From Polynucleobacter sp. AP-Jannik-300A-C4 (GTDB lineage Bacteria; Pseudomonadota; Gammaproteobacteria; Burkholderiales; Burkholderiaceae): a DNA stretch of 64,000 bases. This document shows, piece by piece, positions 9,204-18,247 of this stretch. Position 1 is the stretch's first letter; each line of letters opens with the position of its first letter. The translations under genes and the position numbers were made by a program. The notes beneath the pieces were generated by a model. The model made no database searches. It was given only the letters and a program-made list of their open reading frames with translations, and had not been told where the DNA came from. The stretch covers positions 1,302,001-1,366,000 of the forward strand of contig NZ_CP061316.1 of NCBI RefSeq assembly GCF_018688335.1, read 5' to 3'.

Positions 9204-10184
9204 ATGCCACCTAAAATCAGGGGAATGACTGCTAATTTGACCTCCCCAGTAAGTGCTTTGCGACGCTTTACCCTGATGGTGTCAGGTGAAGATGCTATTG
9301 ACGCTGGATTGGACCAGAATACCCCGCCAAGTGGACTGCCACAAGAGCGGTTTCTATTAGGTGACAGGCTCCCAATAGCTCCGATATTGCTATTAGGTCA
9401 GAGTGACTTGACGATCAATCCAAATGAAACCATAGCCTGCCTTCAACCGGTGCACCTGCACGCTACCCGGGATCACTTGATTTTGATGGCACAAAGTCAG
9501 ATAGATCTGACTGAAAATGAATCTGCCGGATTACTAAATGTTGCCCTCCCCTTTATTGAAGAGGATTTTGGTAGCAAAGTCTTATTCCAAGGGCAGCGTG
9601 ATTGGTTTATTCCAGCAGGGCCGTTTGCCAGTCTAGCCACTCACTCCATTGATCAAGCACACGGGCGCAATATCGATTGGTGGATGCCACGCGATACCAG
9701 TGAAATTGGTATAGCCAAGCTCTGGCGCAAACTCCAGAATGAAATTCAGATGCTCTGGCATATTGACGCAGTCAATCTAGAACGGGAGCAACGCGGATAC
9801 CCAGGTATTAACTCGCTGTGGATTAGCGGCATCGGCAAACTAGCGGATATTCAGACTCCTCAATTGTTTGAGAAAGTAAATCAGATATATGGAGATCATG
9901 CCCTTCTACCTGGATTGGCAAAGTATCTTGGAATTTCCCAGCAGAACGAACTTGATTTCTCAAAACTTCAGAATGCCTTTGCGTGGATTGATCGCCCTGA
10001 GAGCATTTGGGATAACTTAAGCAAAGCGCTTCTCAATCAAGAATTGCATGAGATTGAAATTATCGATTTTCCAAAGGGTCAAACCCGCCACAGAATCTTT
10101 ACAGCTAAAGACCTACATAAAAAATCTTGGGCCTTCTGGAAAAAATCAGCACCCTTAACTTGGTCAGAAATCATTTCAGCATGA
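9204..10184 (+). CDS. RpfE-like/phosphoglycerate-mutase-like conserved protein
   Basis: The 326-residue protein resembles proteins annotated as RpfE-type regulators or apgM-like phosphoglycerate mutases that sit directly upstream of recJ in betaproteobacteria. Visible features are HLHATRDHLILM (about 90-100), a metal-site-like MPRDTSEIGIAKLWRKLQNE stretch and a central GYPGINSLWISGIGKLA. The biochemical role is not established and I would not call it a mutase on sequence alone. An ATG at 9225 (MTANLTS) is an alternative start. The stop overlaps the recJ ATG by 4 bases, which indicates translational coupling. Confidence 0.6.
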   Translation: MPPKIRGMTANLTSPVSALRRFTLMVSGEDAIDAGLDQNTPPSGLPQERFLLGDRLPIAPILLLGQSDLTINPNETIACLQPVHLHATRDHLILMAQSQIDLTENESAGLLNVALPFIEEDFGSKVLFQGQRDWFIPAGPFASLATHSIDQAHGRNIDWWMPRDTSEIGIAKLWRKLQNEIQMLWHIDAVNLEREQRGYPGINSLWISGIGKLADIQTPQLFEKVNQIYGDHALLPGLAKYLGISQQNELDFSKLQNAFAWIDRPESIWDNLSKALLNQELHEIEIIDFPKGQTRHRIFTAKDLHKKSWAFWKKSAPLTWSEIISA

Positions 10185-11926
10185 GTGTATTTTCTCAGCG
10201 CCCTTTCTCTGATCGCACGGCTAGCTGGCTTCAGCAAAGCGGCCTTCACCCATTACTAGCCAGACTGTACGCGGCTCGCGGGATTGATAAACCCGATGAA
10301 CTCTCTTTGGATCTTAAGCAACTACTCTCACCAGTAGAGCTAAAGAACTGTATTAGCACCGCAAGCCTACTTGCCGATATTCTGGAGCATAAGGAATCTA
10401 TGTTGGCGGTAGCGGACTATGACTGTGATGGCGCTACTGCCTGTGCTGTTGCACTCCGAGGCTTAAAGATGTTGGGTGGGCCAGATACACCCATTAAATT
10501 TTTAGTGCCGAATCGTTTTACGATGGGCTACGGACTAACACCAGAGGTGGTGGATTTAGCTGCGCAGCAAACTCCCAAACCCAAATATCTCATTACGGTG
10601 GATAACGGTATTGCTAGTGAACCTGGTGTTGATCGAGCTCGCGAATTGGGCATGGAAGTCATCGTGACTGACCACCACTTACCGGGTGATCGATTACCAA
10701 AAGCGACTGCAATCGTGAACCCCAATCAGCCTGGCTGCACATTCCCAAGCAAAGCGCTTGCAGGCGTGGGGGTGATGTTCTATTTATTGGTGGCTCTTCG
10801 TGCAGAACTTCGCAAGCGCGGAAAATTTACTGCTGAGACTCAACCTAAAATCGAGAACTTATTAGATCTTGTGGCCTTAGGTACTGTTGCAGATGTGGCG
10901 CAACTTGATCGCAATAACCGCATCTTGGTTTCCAATGGTTTAAAGCGTATTCGCGCGGGAGTGTCACAAGCAGGTATTCAAGCACTATTTCAAGCCGCAA
11001 CACGGGATCCTCGTAAGGCTAATACCTTTGATTTAGGTTTTGCCATTGGACCTCGTCTTAATGCTGCAGGACGCTTAGCAGACATGACTTTAGGTATTCG
11101 TTTATTGCTTAGCGATAAACCTGACGAGGCTATTGAACTAGCATACGAACTAGATCGCATTAATCGCGAGCGACGCGTCATTGAAAGCGGCATGCAAGAA
11201 GCTGCCCTCGCCCACCTTGCTGAAGATCAACTGGCAGGCACCATGGCCGAGCGCTCTAGCATTTGTCTTTGGAATGCAGAGTGGCATCAAGGCGTAGTTG
11301 GTATCGTGGCATCCCGCCTCAAAGAACGTTTTAATCGCCCTGCAATTGTGTTTGCCCCTGCTGATGGTGCTAGCGGAGAAGAATTACGTGGTTCCGGCAG
11401 ATCGTTGACAGGCTTTCATCTACGCGATGCTTTAGATATTGTTTCTAAACGTGAGCCAGGTCTGATTCTCAAATTTGGCGGTCATGCCATGGCAGCGGGT
11501 CTGAGTATTAGAAAAGCGGATTTTGAAAAGTTTGATGCAGTTTTTCAAAATGTTGCCAATGAATTACTGAATGATGAACTGTTAGAGCGTCGCCATATTC
11601 ATGATGGCTCCCTCGATCTTTCTGAGTTCACACCAGAAACGGGCGATCTTCTTGCCGAAGAAATCTGGGGTCAGGGCTTTCCTCAGCCCATTTTTTATGG
11701 GGAATTTGAGGTCGGACAACAAAGCCTCATGAAAGAAAAACATCTGCGCTTACAGCTTCGTCCGATTGGGGATGGCCAGTTAGCCAGCAAACCATTTGCC
11801 GGCGTTTGGTTCAACCGGACTCAGCCCTTGCCAGCCAAGGCCAAGCTGGCCTATCGCCTAGTAACTGACCGCTTTCAGGGTCAAGCTCGCGTACAACTCA
11901 TGGTTGAGGCCCACGACGAGGCTTGA
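10181..11926 (+). CDS. recJ: Single-stranded-DNA-specific exonuclease RecJ
   Basis: This 581-residue DHH-family nuclease has motif [12 protein letters not shown], motif [12 protein letters not shown] and the DHHA1 region with GGHAMAAG. An OB-type domain follows (about 460-580). RecJ degrades single-stranded DNA 5' to 3' in recombination and mismatch or base-excision repair. I choose ATG 10181 (MSVFSQRPF), which overlaps the stop of the upstream gene as ATGA; an ATG 18 codons upstream in the same frame lies inside that gene. prfB begins 29 bases after the stop. Confidence 0.95.
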   Translation: MSVFSQRPFSDRTASWLQQSGLHPLLARLYAARGIDKPDELSLDLKQLLSPVELKNCISTASLLADILEHKESMLAVADYDCDGATACAVALRGLKMLGGPDTPIKFLVPNRFTMGYGLTPEVVDLAAQQTPKPKYLITVDNGIASEPGVDRARELGMEVIVTDHHLPGDRLPKATAIVNPNQPGCTFPSKALAGVGVMFYLLVALRAELRKRGKFTAETQPKIENLLDLVALGTVADVAQLDRNNRILVSNGLKRIRAGVSQAGIQALFQAATRDPRKANTFDLGFAIGPRLNAAGRLADMTLGIRLLLSDKPDEAIELAYELDRINRERRVIESGMQEAALAHLAEDQLAGTMAERSSICLWNAEWHQGVVGIVASRLKERFNRPAIVFAPADGASGEELRGSGRSLTGFHLRDALDIVSKREPGLILKFGGHAMAAGLSIRKADFEKFDAVFQNVANELLNDELLERRHIHDGSLDLSEFTPETGDLLAEEIWGQGFPQPIFYGEFEVGQQSLMKEKHLRLQLRPIGDGQLASKPFAGVWFNRTQPLPAKAKLAYRLVTDRFQGQARVQLMVEAHDEA

Positions 11927-11942
11927 TCTGCAATAACCCCCT

Positions 11943-11948
11943 TATAAT
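11943..11948 (+). promoter_or_regulatory. TATAAT box immediately upstream of prfB
   Basis: A perfect TATAAT ends 6 bases before the prfB ATG at 11955. If used, transcription would start at or within a base or two of the ATG, giving a leaderless mRNA. It lies between CCCC and GGGG runs that can pair. There is no good -35 hexamer at 16-18 bases, so use of this box is uncertain. Confidence 0.35.
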
Positions 11949-11954
11949 TAGGGG

Positions 11955-13059
11955 ATGGAAGCCGAACAACTCAATATTATTTCAAATACCTTGTCCGATC
12001 TGCTCACCCGTGAGCAAGCACTTCGGGGGTATCTTTGACTTCGAAGTAAAGTCACGACGCCTTACTGAAGTTAACTCTATTCTTGAAGATCCCACCATTT
12101 GGGATGATCAAAAGAAAGCACAAGCCCTCGGCAAAGAAAAGAAATTGCTTGATGGCGTTGTTGCCACCCTCACCGATTTAAATAGCAATATCACTGGTGC
12201 CATCGAACTGTTCGACATGGCCAAAGAAGAAAGTGATTTTGAAACGATTGGCGCTATTGAGCAAGATGTTGAGAGCTACAGCAAGATCATTCATGATCTT
12301 GAGTTCCGCCGTATGTTCCATAACGAGATGGATTCCTGTAATTGCTTTATTGATATTCAAGCAGGCGCAGGTGGCACAGAAGCTTGCGACTGGGCGAGCA
12401 TGCTCTTCCGTCAATACCTCAAGTATTGCGAACGTAAAGGCTACAAAACAGAAATTCTGGAAGAATCTGATGGTGACGTTGCTGGCATTAAGAGCGCCAC
12501 TATCAAAGTAGATGGTGAGTATGCTTACGGCCACCTCCGTTCAGAGACTGGTGTGCATCGCTTGGTACGTAAGTCCCCATTTGATTCATCAAACGGTCGC
12601 CATACTTCTTTTGCCAGTATCTATGTTTACCCAGAGATTGACGACTCGATTGAGATTGATGTCAATCCAGCAGATATTCGTACTGACACCTATCGCGCCT
12701 CTGGTGCGGGTGGTCAGCATATTAATAAAACCGACTCTGCAGTTCGCTTGACCCACCTTCCAACTGGCATTGTGGTGCAGTGTCAGAATGATCGAAGCCA
12801 ACACCGCAATAGAGCTGAAGCGATGACGATGCTCAAATCTCGCTTGTATGAGCATGAGATGCAAAAGCGTCGTGCAGAGCAAGACAAGCTTGAGGCAAGC
12901 AAAACTGATGTGGGCTGGGGTCACCAGATCCGTTCCTACGTGCTCGATCAAAGCCGCATCAAAGACTTACGTACCAACGTTGAGATTTCCAATACACAAA
13001 AAGTATTGGATGGCGATCTTGATGCCTTTATTGAAGCCAGCCTGAAACAAGGCGTTTGA
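11955..13059 (+). CDS. prfB: Peptide chain release factor 2, with programmed +1 frameshift
   Basis: Translation starts at ATG 11955 and runs 27 codons to an in-frame TGA at 12036-12038. The site is CGG GGG TAT CTT TGA C, the classical RF2 autoregulatory signal: a Shine-Dalgarno-like GGGGG followed by a slippery CTT before a UGA read poorly when RF2 is low. Slipping +1 makes GAC at 12037 the next codon and continues to 13059, for about 367 residues. The body has the RF2 tripeptide SPF ([10 protein letters not shown]) for UGA/UAA reading and the catalytic GGQ ([12 protein letters not shown]). It lies between recJ and lysS. Confidence 0.97.
12021..12039 (+). promoter_or_regulatory. Programmed +1 ribosomal frameshift site of prfB
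   Basis: The sequence is CTT CGG GGG TAT CTT TGA C. The G-run acts as an internal Shine-Dalgarno spaced as in Escherichia coli prfB, CTT is the slippery codon and TGA with a 3' C is the weak stop. Low RF2 slows termination and favours the shift, giving negative autoregulation. The downstream frame beginning at the GAC is the one that encodes the rest of RF2. Confidence 0.95.
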
Positions 13060-13093
13060 TTCATTCCCCCTATTCCAGTTATTAATATTACAT

Positions 13094-14650
13094 ATGAACG
13101 ATCAAGTGAACTCCAATCCTAACCAAGTGGCAGCCACTGAAGCTGTTGATGAAAATCACATCATTGCCGAGCGTCGCGAGAAATTAGCCAAGTTACGCGA
13201 AGGCGGAGTGGCGTTTCCAAATGACTTCGTACCGACCCACTTAGCTGCAGATCTTCATACTCACTATGACATCCTCACTAAAGAAGAATTAGCCGCCAAG
13301 AAGGTGCATGTCAAGGTTGCAGGTCGTATGGTGCTCAAGCGCGTCATGGGCAAGGCTAGTTTTGCGACCATTCAAGATCGTAGCGGTCAGATTCAGTTCT
13401 ATATCAATGATGAAATCAGTGGTGCCGATATTCATGGTGCATTTAAGCACTGGGATATGGGCGACTTTATCTCTGCTGAAGGCAATCTCTTTAAAACCAA
13501 TAAGGGTGAGCTCTCCGTTGAATGTAGCAATCTGCGTTTACTCAGCAAATCATTGCGCCCCCTTCCAGATAAGTTTCATGGACTCTCAGATTTAGAGACC
13601 AAGTATCGTCAACGCTATGTTGATTTAATTGTGAACCCAGAGAGCCGTAATACTTTCAGAGCGCGTAGTAATACGATTGCCTCATTGCGTCGCCATATGC
13701 TTGATGCGGACTTCATGGAAGTTGAAACACCGATGCTCCACCCGATTCCTGGTGGTGCTACCGCTAAGCCATTCATTACGCACCACAATGCTTTGGATAT
13801 GCAAATGTTCTTGCGCATTGCTCCAGAGCTCTACTTGAAGCGCTTGGTAGTAGGTGGTTTTGAGCGTGTCTTTGAAATTAACCGTAACTTCCGTAACGAG
13901 GGCGTTAGCCCACGTCATAATCCAGAATTCACGATGATGGAATTCTATGCAGCCTATACCGATTACCGTTGGCTGATGGATTTTACGGAGAACTTAATTC
14001 GCTCTGCTGCAATTGATGCGCAAGGTACTGCCGTTCTGAACCATCAAGGTCGTGAACTTGATCTCAGCAAACCTTTCCAGCGCCTCACGATTACCGAAGC
14101 GATTCTGAAATATTGCGGCCAATCCAATAAGAGCTATGAGCCAGCCCAACTGGAAGATGCCGCATTTATTCGTGCTGAATTGAAAAAAGGTGGCGAGAAC
14201 CCAGATTCCCCAACCCTGAAGAATGCCGGTATTGGCGCCTTGCAACTTGCTTTATTTGAATTGGTTGCCGAGTCACACCTCTGGGAGCCAACTTACATTA
14301 TCGATTACCCAATCGAAGTCAGCCCTCTCGCTCGTGAATCCGATACACGTCCTGGCATTACTGAACGCTTTGAATTGTTCATCACGGGACGTGAGATTGC
14401 CAATGGCTTCTCCGAGCTAAATGATGCCGAAGATCAGGCCAACCGCTTCCGCAAGCAAGTGGAACAAAAAGAAGCAGGTGATGAAGAGGCGATGTACTTT
14501 GACCATGACTTCATTCGTGCGCTGGAATATGGCATGCCTCCAACTGGTGGCTGCGGTATCGGCATTGACCGCTTAGTCATGCTACTAACTGACGCACCTA
14601 ATATTCGGGATGTGATTTTGTTCCCTCACTTGCGTCGCGAAGAAGAGTAA
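13094..14650 (+). CDS. lysS: Lysyl-tRNA synthetase, class II
   Basis: The 518-residue enzyme has an N-terminal OB-fold anticodon-binding domain ([23 protein letters not shown], about 73-95) and a class II catalytic core. Motif 2 is [16 protein letters not shown] and motif 3 is [13 protein letters not shown] near the C-terminus. It charges tRNA-Lys in the cytoplasm. It follows prfB by 34 bases, the usual prfB-lysS pairing, and is followed by a strong terminator. The length is normal. Confidence 0.97.
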   Translation: MNDQVNSNPNQVAATEAVDENHIIAERREKLAKLREGGVAFPNDFVPTHLAADLHTHYDILTKEELAAKKVHVKVAGRMVLKRVMGKASFATIQDRSGQIQFYINDEISGADIHGAFKHWDMGDFISAEGNLFKTNKGELSVECSNLRLLSKSLRPLPDKFHGLSDLETKYRQRYVDLIVNPESRNTFRARSNTIASLRRHMLDADFMEVETPMLHPIPGGATAKPFITHHNALDMQMFLRIAPELYLKRLVVGGFERVFEINRNFRNEGVSPRHNPEFTMMEFYAAYTDYRWLMDFTENLIRSAAIDAQGTAVLNHQGRELDLSKPFQRLTITEAILKYCGQSNKSYEPAQLEDAAFIRAELKKGGENPDSPTLKNAGIGALQLALFELVAESHLWEPTYIIDYPIEVSPLARESDTRPGITERFELFITGREIANGFSELNDAEDQANRFRKQVEQKEAGDEEAMYFDHDFIRALEYGMPPTGGCGIGIDRLVMLLTDAPNIRDVILFPHLRREEE

Positions 14651-14677
14651 TTAGCTCAAACTCTATTTCTAGAAATC

Positions 14678-14713
14678 AAAAAAGCCGCAGGAATTAAATT
14701 CTGCGGCTTTTTT
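14678..14713. terminator. Bidirectional intrinsic terminator after lysS
   Basis: Perfect 13-base arms AAAAAAGCCGCAG and CTGCGGCTTTTTT flank a 10-base loop, with the T run on the plus side and the A run on the other. It terminates lysS and, on the opposite strand, the small DUF3149 gene ending at 14739. Confidence 0.93.
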
Positions 14714-14738
14714 CTTGCTTGCCTGGCTTTGCTTTTAT

Positions 14739-14867
14739 TTATTCGCCTGCAGCAATCTTCTTTAAGAACATGCGGACAAAAAATACTGCCATGCCAATGA
14801 TGAACAATATTACTGCCAAGCTGAGCTGGCCAGCGAAAGTGCCAAACAATTCTTTAAATAAGACCAT
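14739..14867 (-). CDS. DUF3149-type single-span membrane peptide
   Basis: This 42-residue gene reads MVLFKELFGTFAG, then a transmembrane stretch (LSLAVILFIIGMAVFFV), then RMFLKKIAAGE. The layout matches the short DUF3149 family of proteobacterial membrane peptides, with its conserved LF-G start and FFVR-FLKK end. A clear Shine-Dalgarno (AAGGAGA) lies upstream of the ATG at 14867. The function is unknown. An FNR-like palindrome lies about 64 bases upstream. Confidence 0.72.
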   Translation of the reverse strand: MVLFKELFGTFAGQLSLAVILFIIGMAVFFVRMFLKKIAAGE

Positions 14868-14924
14868 CTCTATCTCCTTTGAAATTTCCTAATACCACTT
14901 TAGGCTTTTCAAAAGGAGACTGTT

Positions 14925-14938
14925 TTGACCCAAATCAA
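14925..14938. promoter_or_regulatory. FNR/Anr-like half-perfect palindrome
   Basis: TTGAC-CCAA-ATCAA matches the FNR consensus TTGAT-N4-ATCAA except for one base. Its centre is about 64 bases upstream of the DUF3149 start codon; a TATTAG at 14889-14894 could be the -10. Oxygen-linked control of the peptide is possible, but the site could be chance. Confidence 0.3.
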
Positions 14939-14947
14939 AGGAAAGCC

Positions 14948-15400
14948 TTATATCGTTGGATATAACTGCTGATTATTAGAGTCGATCACTGTCACATTAA
15001 CTGGGATGCCCAGGCTAACACTAGAAGATACGGTACAAAAGTCCTGAAACTGAGCCAATACTCGATCCAGGTTTTCTAGATTTGCACCTGGAACACCAAT
15101 ATGAATATCAACGTAGATCGCCAGAATGCGTAAGCGGTTTTGTTCGTTTCTACCAATCTCGCAACGCGCCTTGGTTTCTATCGGCTCCGGATTTTGCTTA
15201 AACTTTCTTAAAGCGAATAGCAAGGAGTCAGACAAGCAATTGGCTACACCAGCCAATAAAAACTGAGATGGCGTAGCACCTTGAGACCTTCCAAGGGGTG
15301 GCGGCTCATCGCCATAAACCGGATCACGTTCCTCGTTGTAATAAATAGCAAATTGATAATCAGACTGTTGAACTAGTCTCACTGATGGGGATTCACTCAT
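14948..15400 (-). CDS. OsmC-family protein
   Basis: The 150-residue protein has the OsmC/Ohr fold: a central long helix containing the peroxidatic-type motif (TPSQFLLAGVANCLSDSLLFALRK) and a second cysteine in LAQFQDFCTVSSSVSLGIPV. OsmC-family proteins reduce organic hydroperoxides or bind small ligands. The first cysteine is followed by LSD rather than the motif of classical Ohr, so I call only the family. It lies in a minus-strand series with the rhodanese gene 38 bases upstream. Confidence 0.8.
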   Translation of the reverse strand: MSESPSVRLVQQSDYQFAIYYNEERDPVYGDEPPPLGRSQGATPSQFLLAGVANCLSDSLLFALRKFKQNPEPIETKARCEIGRNEQNRLRILAIYVDIHIGVPGANLENLDRVLAQFQDFCTVSSSVSLGIPVNVTVIDSNNQQLYPTI

Positions 15401-15438
15401 ATGAACTCCTTAAATGATGGCTTTTAATATTACAAAGA

Positions 15439-15819
15439 TTACTCAAATACTACGGGCTCAGGCTTTGCAGTTGGGTTACCTGCTTCGCTCCAAGCATCAA
15501 ATCCGCCACTAATTGATTGAACATCTTGATATCCCATCTCGTGCAATGCTTTTGCAGCCAAGGCCGCCCTTCCACTTGTCTTGCAATAGAGCACAATCTT
15601 TAAATCTCGAGCACTGAGTGCCGGATTGCCACTTAACTTAAATTCAAGCATCCCTCTCGACATATGGATGGCACCAGGAATATGCCCGCTTGCATACTCA
15701 TCCGCCTCACGGACGTCTAGCAAAATATCTGCATTCTGAATTGCCTGCGGTGCATCAGCCAAGCTAACTTCTTTGATGCTGCTCTTGGCAAGGGTAACTA
15801 AATCATGGGCTGTTTTCAT
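15439..15819 (-). CDS. Single-domain rhodanese-like sulfurtransferase
   Basis: The 126-residue protein is one rhodanese domain, with DILLDVREADEYASGHIPGAIHMSRG at about 33-58. The active-site cysteine sits in YCKTSGRAA, a six-residue loop of the sulfurtransferase type. The end AWSEAGNPT is typical of single-domain rhodaneses. It would carry persulfide sulfur in the cytoplasm. It lies between an ICMT-like methyltransferase gene and osmC; the nearby siroheme and sulfite reductase genes make a sulfur-transfer role plausible. Confidence 0.88.
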   Translation of the reverse strand: MKTAHDLVTLAKSSIKEVSLADAPQAIQNADILLDVREADEYASGHIPGAIHMSRGMLEFKLSGNPALSARDLKIVLYCKTSGRAALAAKALHEMGYQDVQSISGGFDAWSEAGNPTAKPEPVVFE

Positions 15820-15866
15820 CTAAATTCCTTTTATTTACATTTAATAACATTATATATAAATATATA

Positions 15867-16352
15867 CTAATAGCAGCCTGGAATCAACTTTTTAACTCTT
15901 TGCTGATAATCTTTGTATGCAGGAAATCGTTCAACCAGCCAAATCTCCTCCCTTTTTGCCTTGATATCAAACAATACAAATAAGGCAATTGCATAAGCCA
16001 AAACATACGCACCAGGGAAGATCAGGAACCAAGCAAGTGCTGCCAGAAGCACCCCAAAATAAATCGGGTGGCGAACATAACGATAGAGGCCAGACTGCAC
16101 TAATTGCGAATTATCTTTTGGACATGGCAAGGGGGTAAGATTTTTACCAAGATTAATCACAGCAATAAGCATCACCAAGATTGACATCAGGCCAACCGAA
16201 ATACCACACGACATAAAGATGTTTTTAAGAGGCTCGGAAGTCAGTAAATCTGGCCCCCTAGGGCCGAATAAAATCAAGCCAATCAGAATTGCTTGAATAA
16301 GGACATACCAAGCGCCACGTTCAACAATAGATTTTGGAGTCAAGGTGTTCAT
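15867..16352 (-). CDS. ICMT/PEMT-family integral-membrane methyltransferase
   Basis: The 161-residue protein has four or five hydrophobic helices and the SAM-binding signature of isoprenylcysteine carboxyl methyltransferase-like proteins: LVQSGLYRYVRHPIYFGVLLAALAW, then REEIWLVERFPAYKDYQQRVKKLIPG at the C-terminus. Bacterial members methylate small membrane-associated molecules; the substrate here cannot be told. It is divergent from the cbiX-like gene, and about 170 bases lie between them. Confidence 0.8.
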   Translation of the reverse strand: MNTLTPKSIVERGAWYVLIQAILIGLILFGPRGPDLLTSEPLKNIFMSCGISVGLMSILVMLIAVINLGKNLTPLPCPKDNSQLVQSGLYRYVRHPIYFGVLLAALAWFLIFPGAYVLAYAIALFVLFDIKAKREEIWLVERFPAYKDYQQRVKKLIPGCY

Positions 16353-16525
16353 TGCTAAAGCCCGATGGGGAGAATGTCACAGTCTACCCTTAACAGCAAG
16401 TGATGACCATCTCAAATGTCTCGTTCGTTATAAAGGCAATCACCCTCTTATCATGGCATTAAAGACACTCAGTGAAATTCAGGGTAAGCTTTGAAACATA
16501 AAAGAATATCAATCAGAAGGATTGC

Positions 16526-16888
16526 ATGAAAGCCCTCATTTTATTTGGCCACGGCGCCCGTGATGTTCGCTGGCGCGAACCATTTGACCGATTAAAGGAA
16601 AAATGGGTAGCGCAGCATTCCAATATAGTTGTTGAGCTCGCTTTTTTGGAGATGATGGCGCCGAGCCTCGAGGAAGCTATAGGCTCTTTAGTATCTCAGG
16701 GGGCCAAACAGATTACGGTTCTGCCCGTATTTTTTGGGCAAGGCGGCCACTTACGTAATGACTTTCCCGTCCTACTCGCCGCTTGTCGTAAAAAATTTCC
16801 TGAAATTACTTTAAGCGCTACGCCGGCAGTTGGTGAGGACGATGCTGTTTTGCAGTCCATCATTGAGTACGCTGCAAGAACCATCTAA
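16526..16888 (+). CDS. CbiX/SirB-type sirohydrochlorin chelatase
   Basis: The 120-residue protein is a short CbiX-like chelatase: LILFGHGARDVRWREPFDRL carries the metal-site His, and a second His lies in VFFGQGGHLRNDFP. Short CbiX (CbiXS) proteins act as dimers and insert Co or Fe into sirohydrochlorin. Next to uroporphyrinogen methyltransferase and a siroheme enzyme, ferrochelation for siroheme is the likely job. Its 3' end overlaps the convergent methyltransferase gene by 78 bases. GAAGGA precedes the ATG. Confidence 0.85.
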   Translation: MKALILFGHGARDVRWREPFDRLKEKWVAQHSNIVVELAFLEMMAPSLEEAIGSLVSQGAKQITVLPVFFGQGGHLRNDFPVLLAACRKKFPEITLSATPAVGEDDAVLQSIIEYAARTI

Positions 16889-17671
16889 GTCTGAGGACAG
16901 TACTTGTGGCTTTTGTCTTAACGCTTCGCCAATCATAATTAATGCTGGTGAAGCGGTGTTAAACCACTCACTTGCTTCACCATTAGCTAATTGAGCAAGG
17001 GTACTGGACCAATGACGTTCATTCTTAGTACTGACAGCCTCTAAAATATGGACAGGCGTCATATCGTCGTGCTTGGTATCACCCTCAATTAATTGCTTAG
17101 CAATACTTGTTGCATCTTTACGCCCCATGTAATACACCAAGGTATCTGCATTGGGTTGCGCCAGAGGGGCATGTTCTGATTTTGAATGATTGTCGCCACC
17201 TAGGACTCGTCCTTGCGCTACAGTGACAAAAGCTACACTTCTACTAACGCCTCGCAAGGTGAGTGATTGCTGCATAGAAGCAGCACCAGCTAAAGCAGCA
17301 GTAATGCCAGGCACGACTTCCACTTCAATACCAGCTAGCTTGAGTGCTTGGATTTCTTCATCAGCACGACCAAACATCATCGGGTCGCCACCTTTTAGCC
17401 TAATAATGATTTGATGCTTTTTTGCCGCATCTACTAAGCGCTTATTAATAAAATGCTGCGCGGAAGAGAGCTTGCCGCAACGCTTACCTACGGCTACCTT
17501 TGTTGCTTGAGGGCAAAGCTCCAACATTGTTGGATCCACCAAGGCATCATGAAATACGATATCTGCCTGCGCCAATAATCTTGCACCACGCAAAGTGATG
17601 AGGTCTGCAGCACCAGGGCCCGCCCCGACCAAAAAAACCTTACCAAGCTCTGGAGTATTCGTTGTAGACAT
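16811..17671 (-). CDS. cobA: Uroporphyrinogen-III C-methyltransferase (SUMT)
   Basis: The 286-residue SAM-dependent tetrapyrrole methylase has VFLVGAGPGAADLITLRGARLL at the N-terminus, VVRLKGGDP-type (IIRLKGGDPMMFGRADEE) at about 92-110, and VVPGITAALAGAA. It makes precorrin-2 from uroporphyrinogen III for siroheme. It lacks the CysG dehydrogenase/chelatase module, which fits the separate CbiX-type chelatase next door. The last 25 or so residues run into the convergent chelatase gene. It follows DUF934 and the reductase in a minus-strand operon. Confidence 0.92.
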   Translation of the reverse strand: MSTTNTPELGKVFLVGAGPGAADLITLRGARLLAQADIVFHDALVDPTMLELCPQATKVAVGKRCGKLSSAQHFINKRLVDAAKKHQIIIRLKGGDPMMFGRADEEIQALKLAGIEVEVVPGITAALAGAASMQQSLTLRGVSRSVAFVTVAQGRVLGGDNHSKSEHAPLAQPNADTLVYYMGRKDATSIAKQLIEGDTKHDDMTPVHILEAVSTKNERHWSSTLAQLANGEASEWFNTASPALIMIGEALRQKPQVLSSDLDGSCSVLNDGLQNSIVLTNCRRSA

Positions 17672-17691
17672 TCACTATTTCTCTGAGATGC

Positions 17692-18234
17692 TTAGGCAAT
17701 GGTTGCGCGTTGATCGCGCCAGCTGTTTTGCGTAACTACCGAAAAAAGATCAAACTGTTTGAGAGCAATCTCGAGGTTTTGATCTGGGCGCAGTTCAAAA
17801 GCATCAAAGCCGACACGCGCACCTTGTAGAAGCTGGTCAATTATGACATCACCAATGGCACGCACCTCACCTTGCCACTCAAAGCGGTCTCTTAGAAGAG
17901 CAGCAGTGCTAAAGCTTCTACCATCTCTGAAAATAGGGAAATGTGCCCCAACCACCGGCCAGAGTGATTTACCCTCCTCAATGATTTCAGGGTGCTTCAG
18001 AATGTCATCGTCGGCTGCGAACCAAACACCAATCTCGCCTTTACCTGCTCTACCGGCTACATCAGCGTTCTTGTGATGCGTAATCCACCAGTGGAATGGC
18101 ACTAGAACCTTATGAAATCCATGCTCTAAATCTGGAATGCCGCCTTCATCGCGCTCGCCATCCCATACCTGCCACTCATTGGCAATCACGGTTGGCTTTC
18201 CGTCTTTAGGGTAATAAATAATTTTTTGATTCAT
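17692..18234 (-). CDS. DUF934 protein, sulfite/nitrite reductase partner
   Basis: The 180-residue product contains the DUF934 core (FPIFRDGRSFSTAALLRDRF, then GEVRAIGDVIIDQL and GFDAFELRPDQNLEIAL). In betaproteobacteria DUF934 genes lie beside siroheme-dependent sulfite reductases, and the family is thought to assist or stand in for a reductase partner; this is an association, not a shown activity. I choose the ATG at 18234 (MNQKIIYYPKDG), because a start 15 codons further upstream would overlap the end of the reductase gene and has no better support. Confidence 0.82.
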   Translation of the reverse strand: MNQKIIYYPKDGKPTVIANEWQVWDGERDEGGIPDLEHGFHKVLVPFHWWITHHKNADVAGRAGKGEIGVWFAADDDILKHPEIIEEGKSLWPVVGAHFPIFRDGRSFSTAALLRDRFEWQGEVRAIGDVIIDQLLQGARVGFDAFELRPDQNLEIALKQFDLFSVVTQNSWRDQRATIA

Positions 18235-18247
18235 AGTGTTTTTGTAA

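Noticed and set aside
16353-16525. Possible tRNA or riboswitch between the methyltransferase and chelatase genes
   Set aside because: I could not fold a cloverleaf or recognise a cobalamin-type box; the gap looks like an ordinary divergent promoter region.
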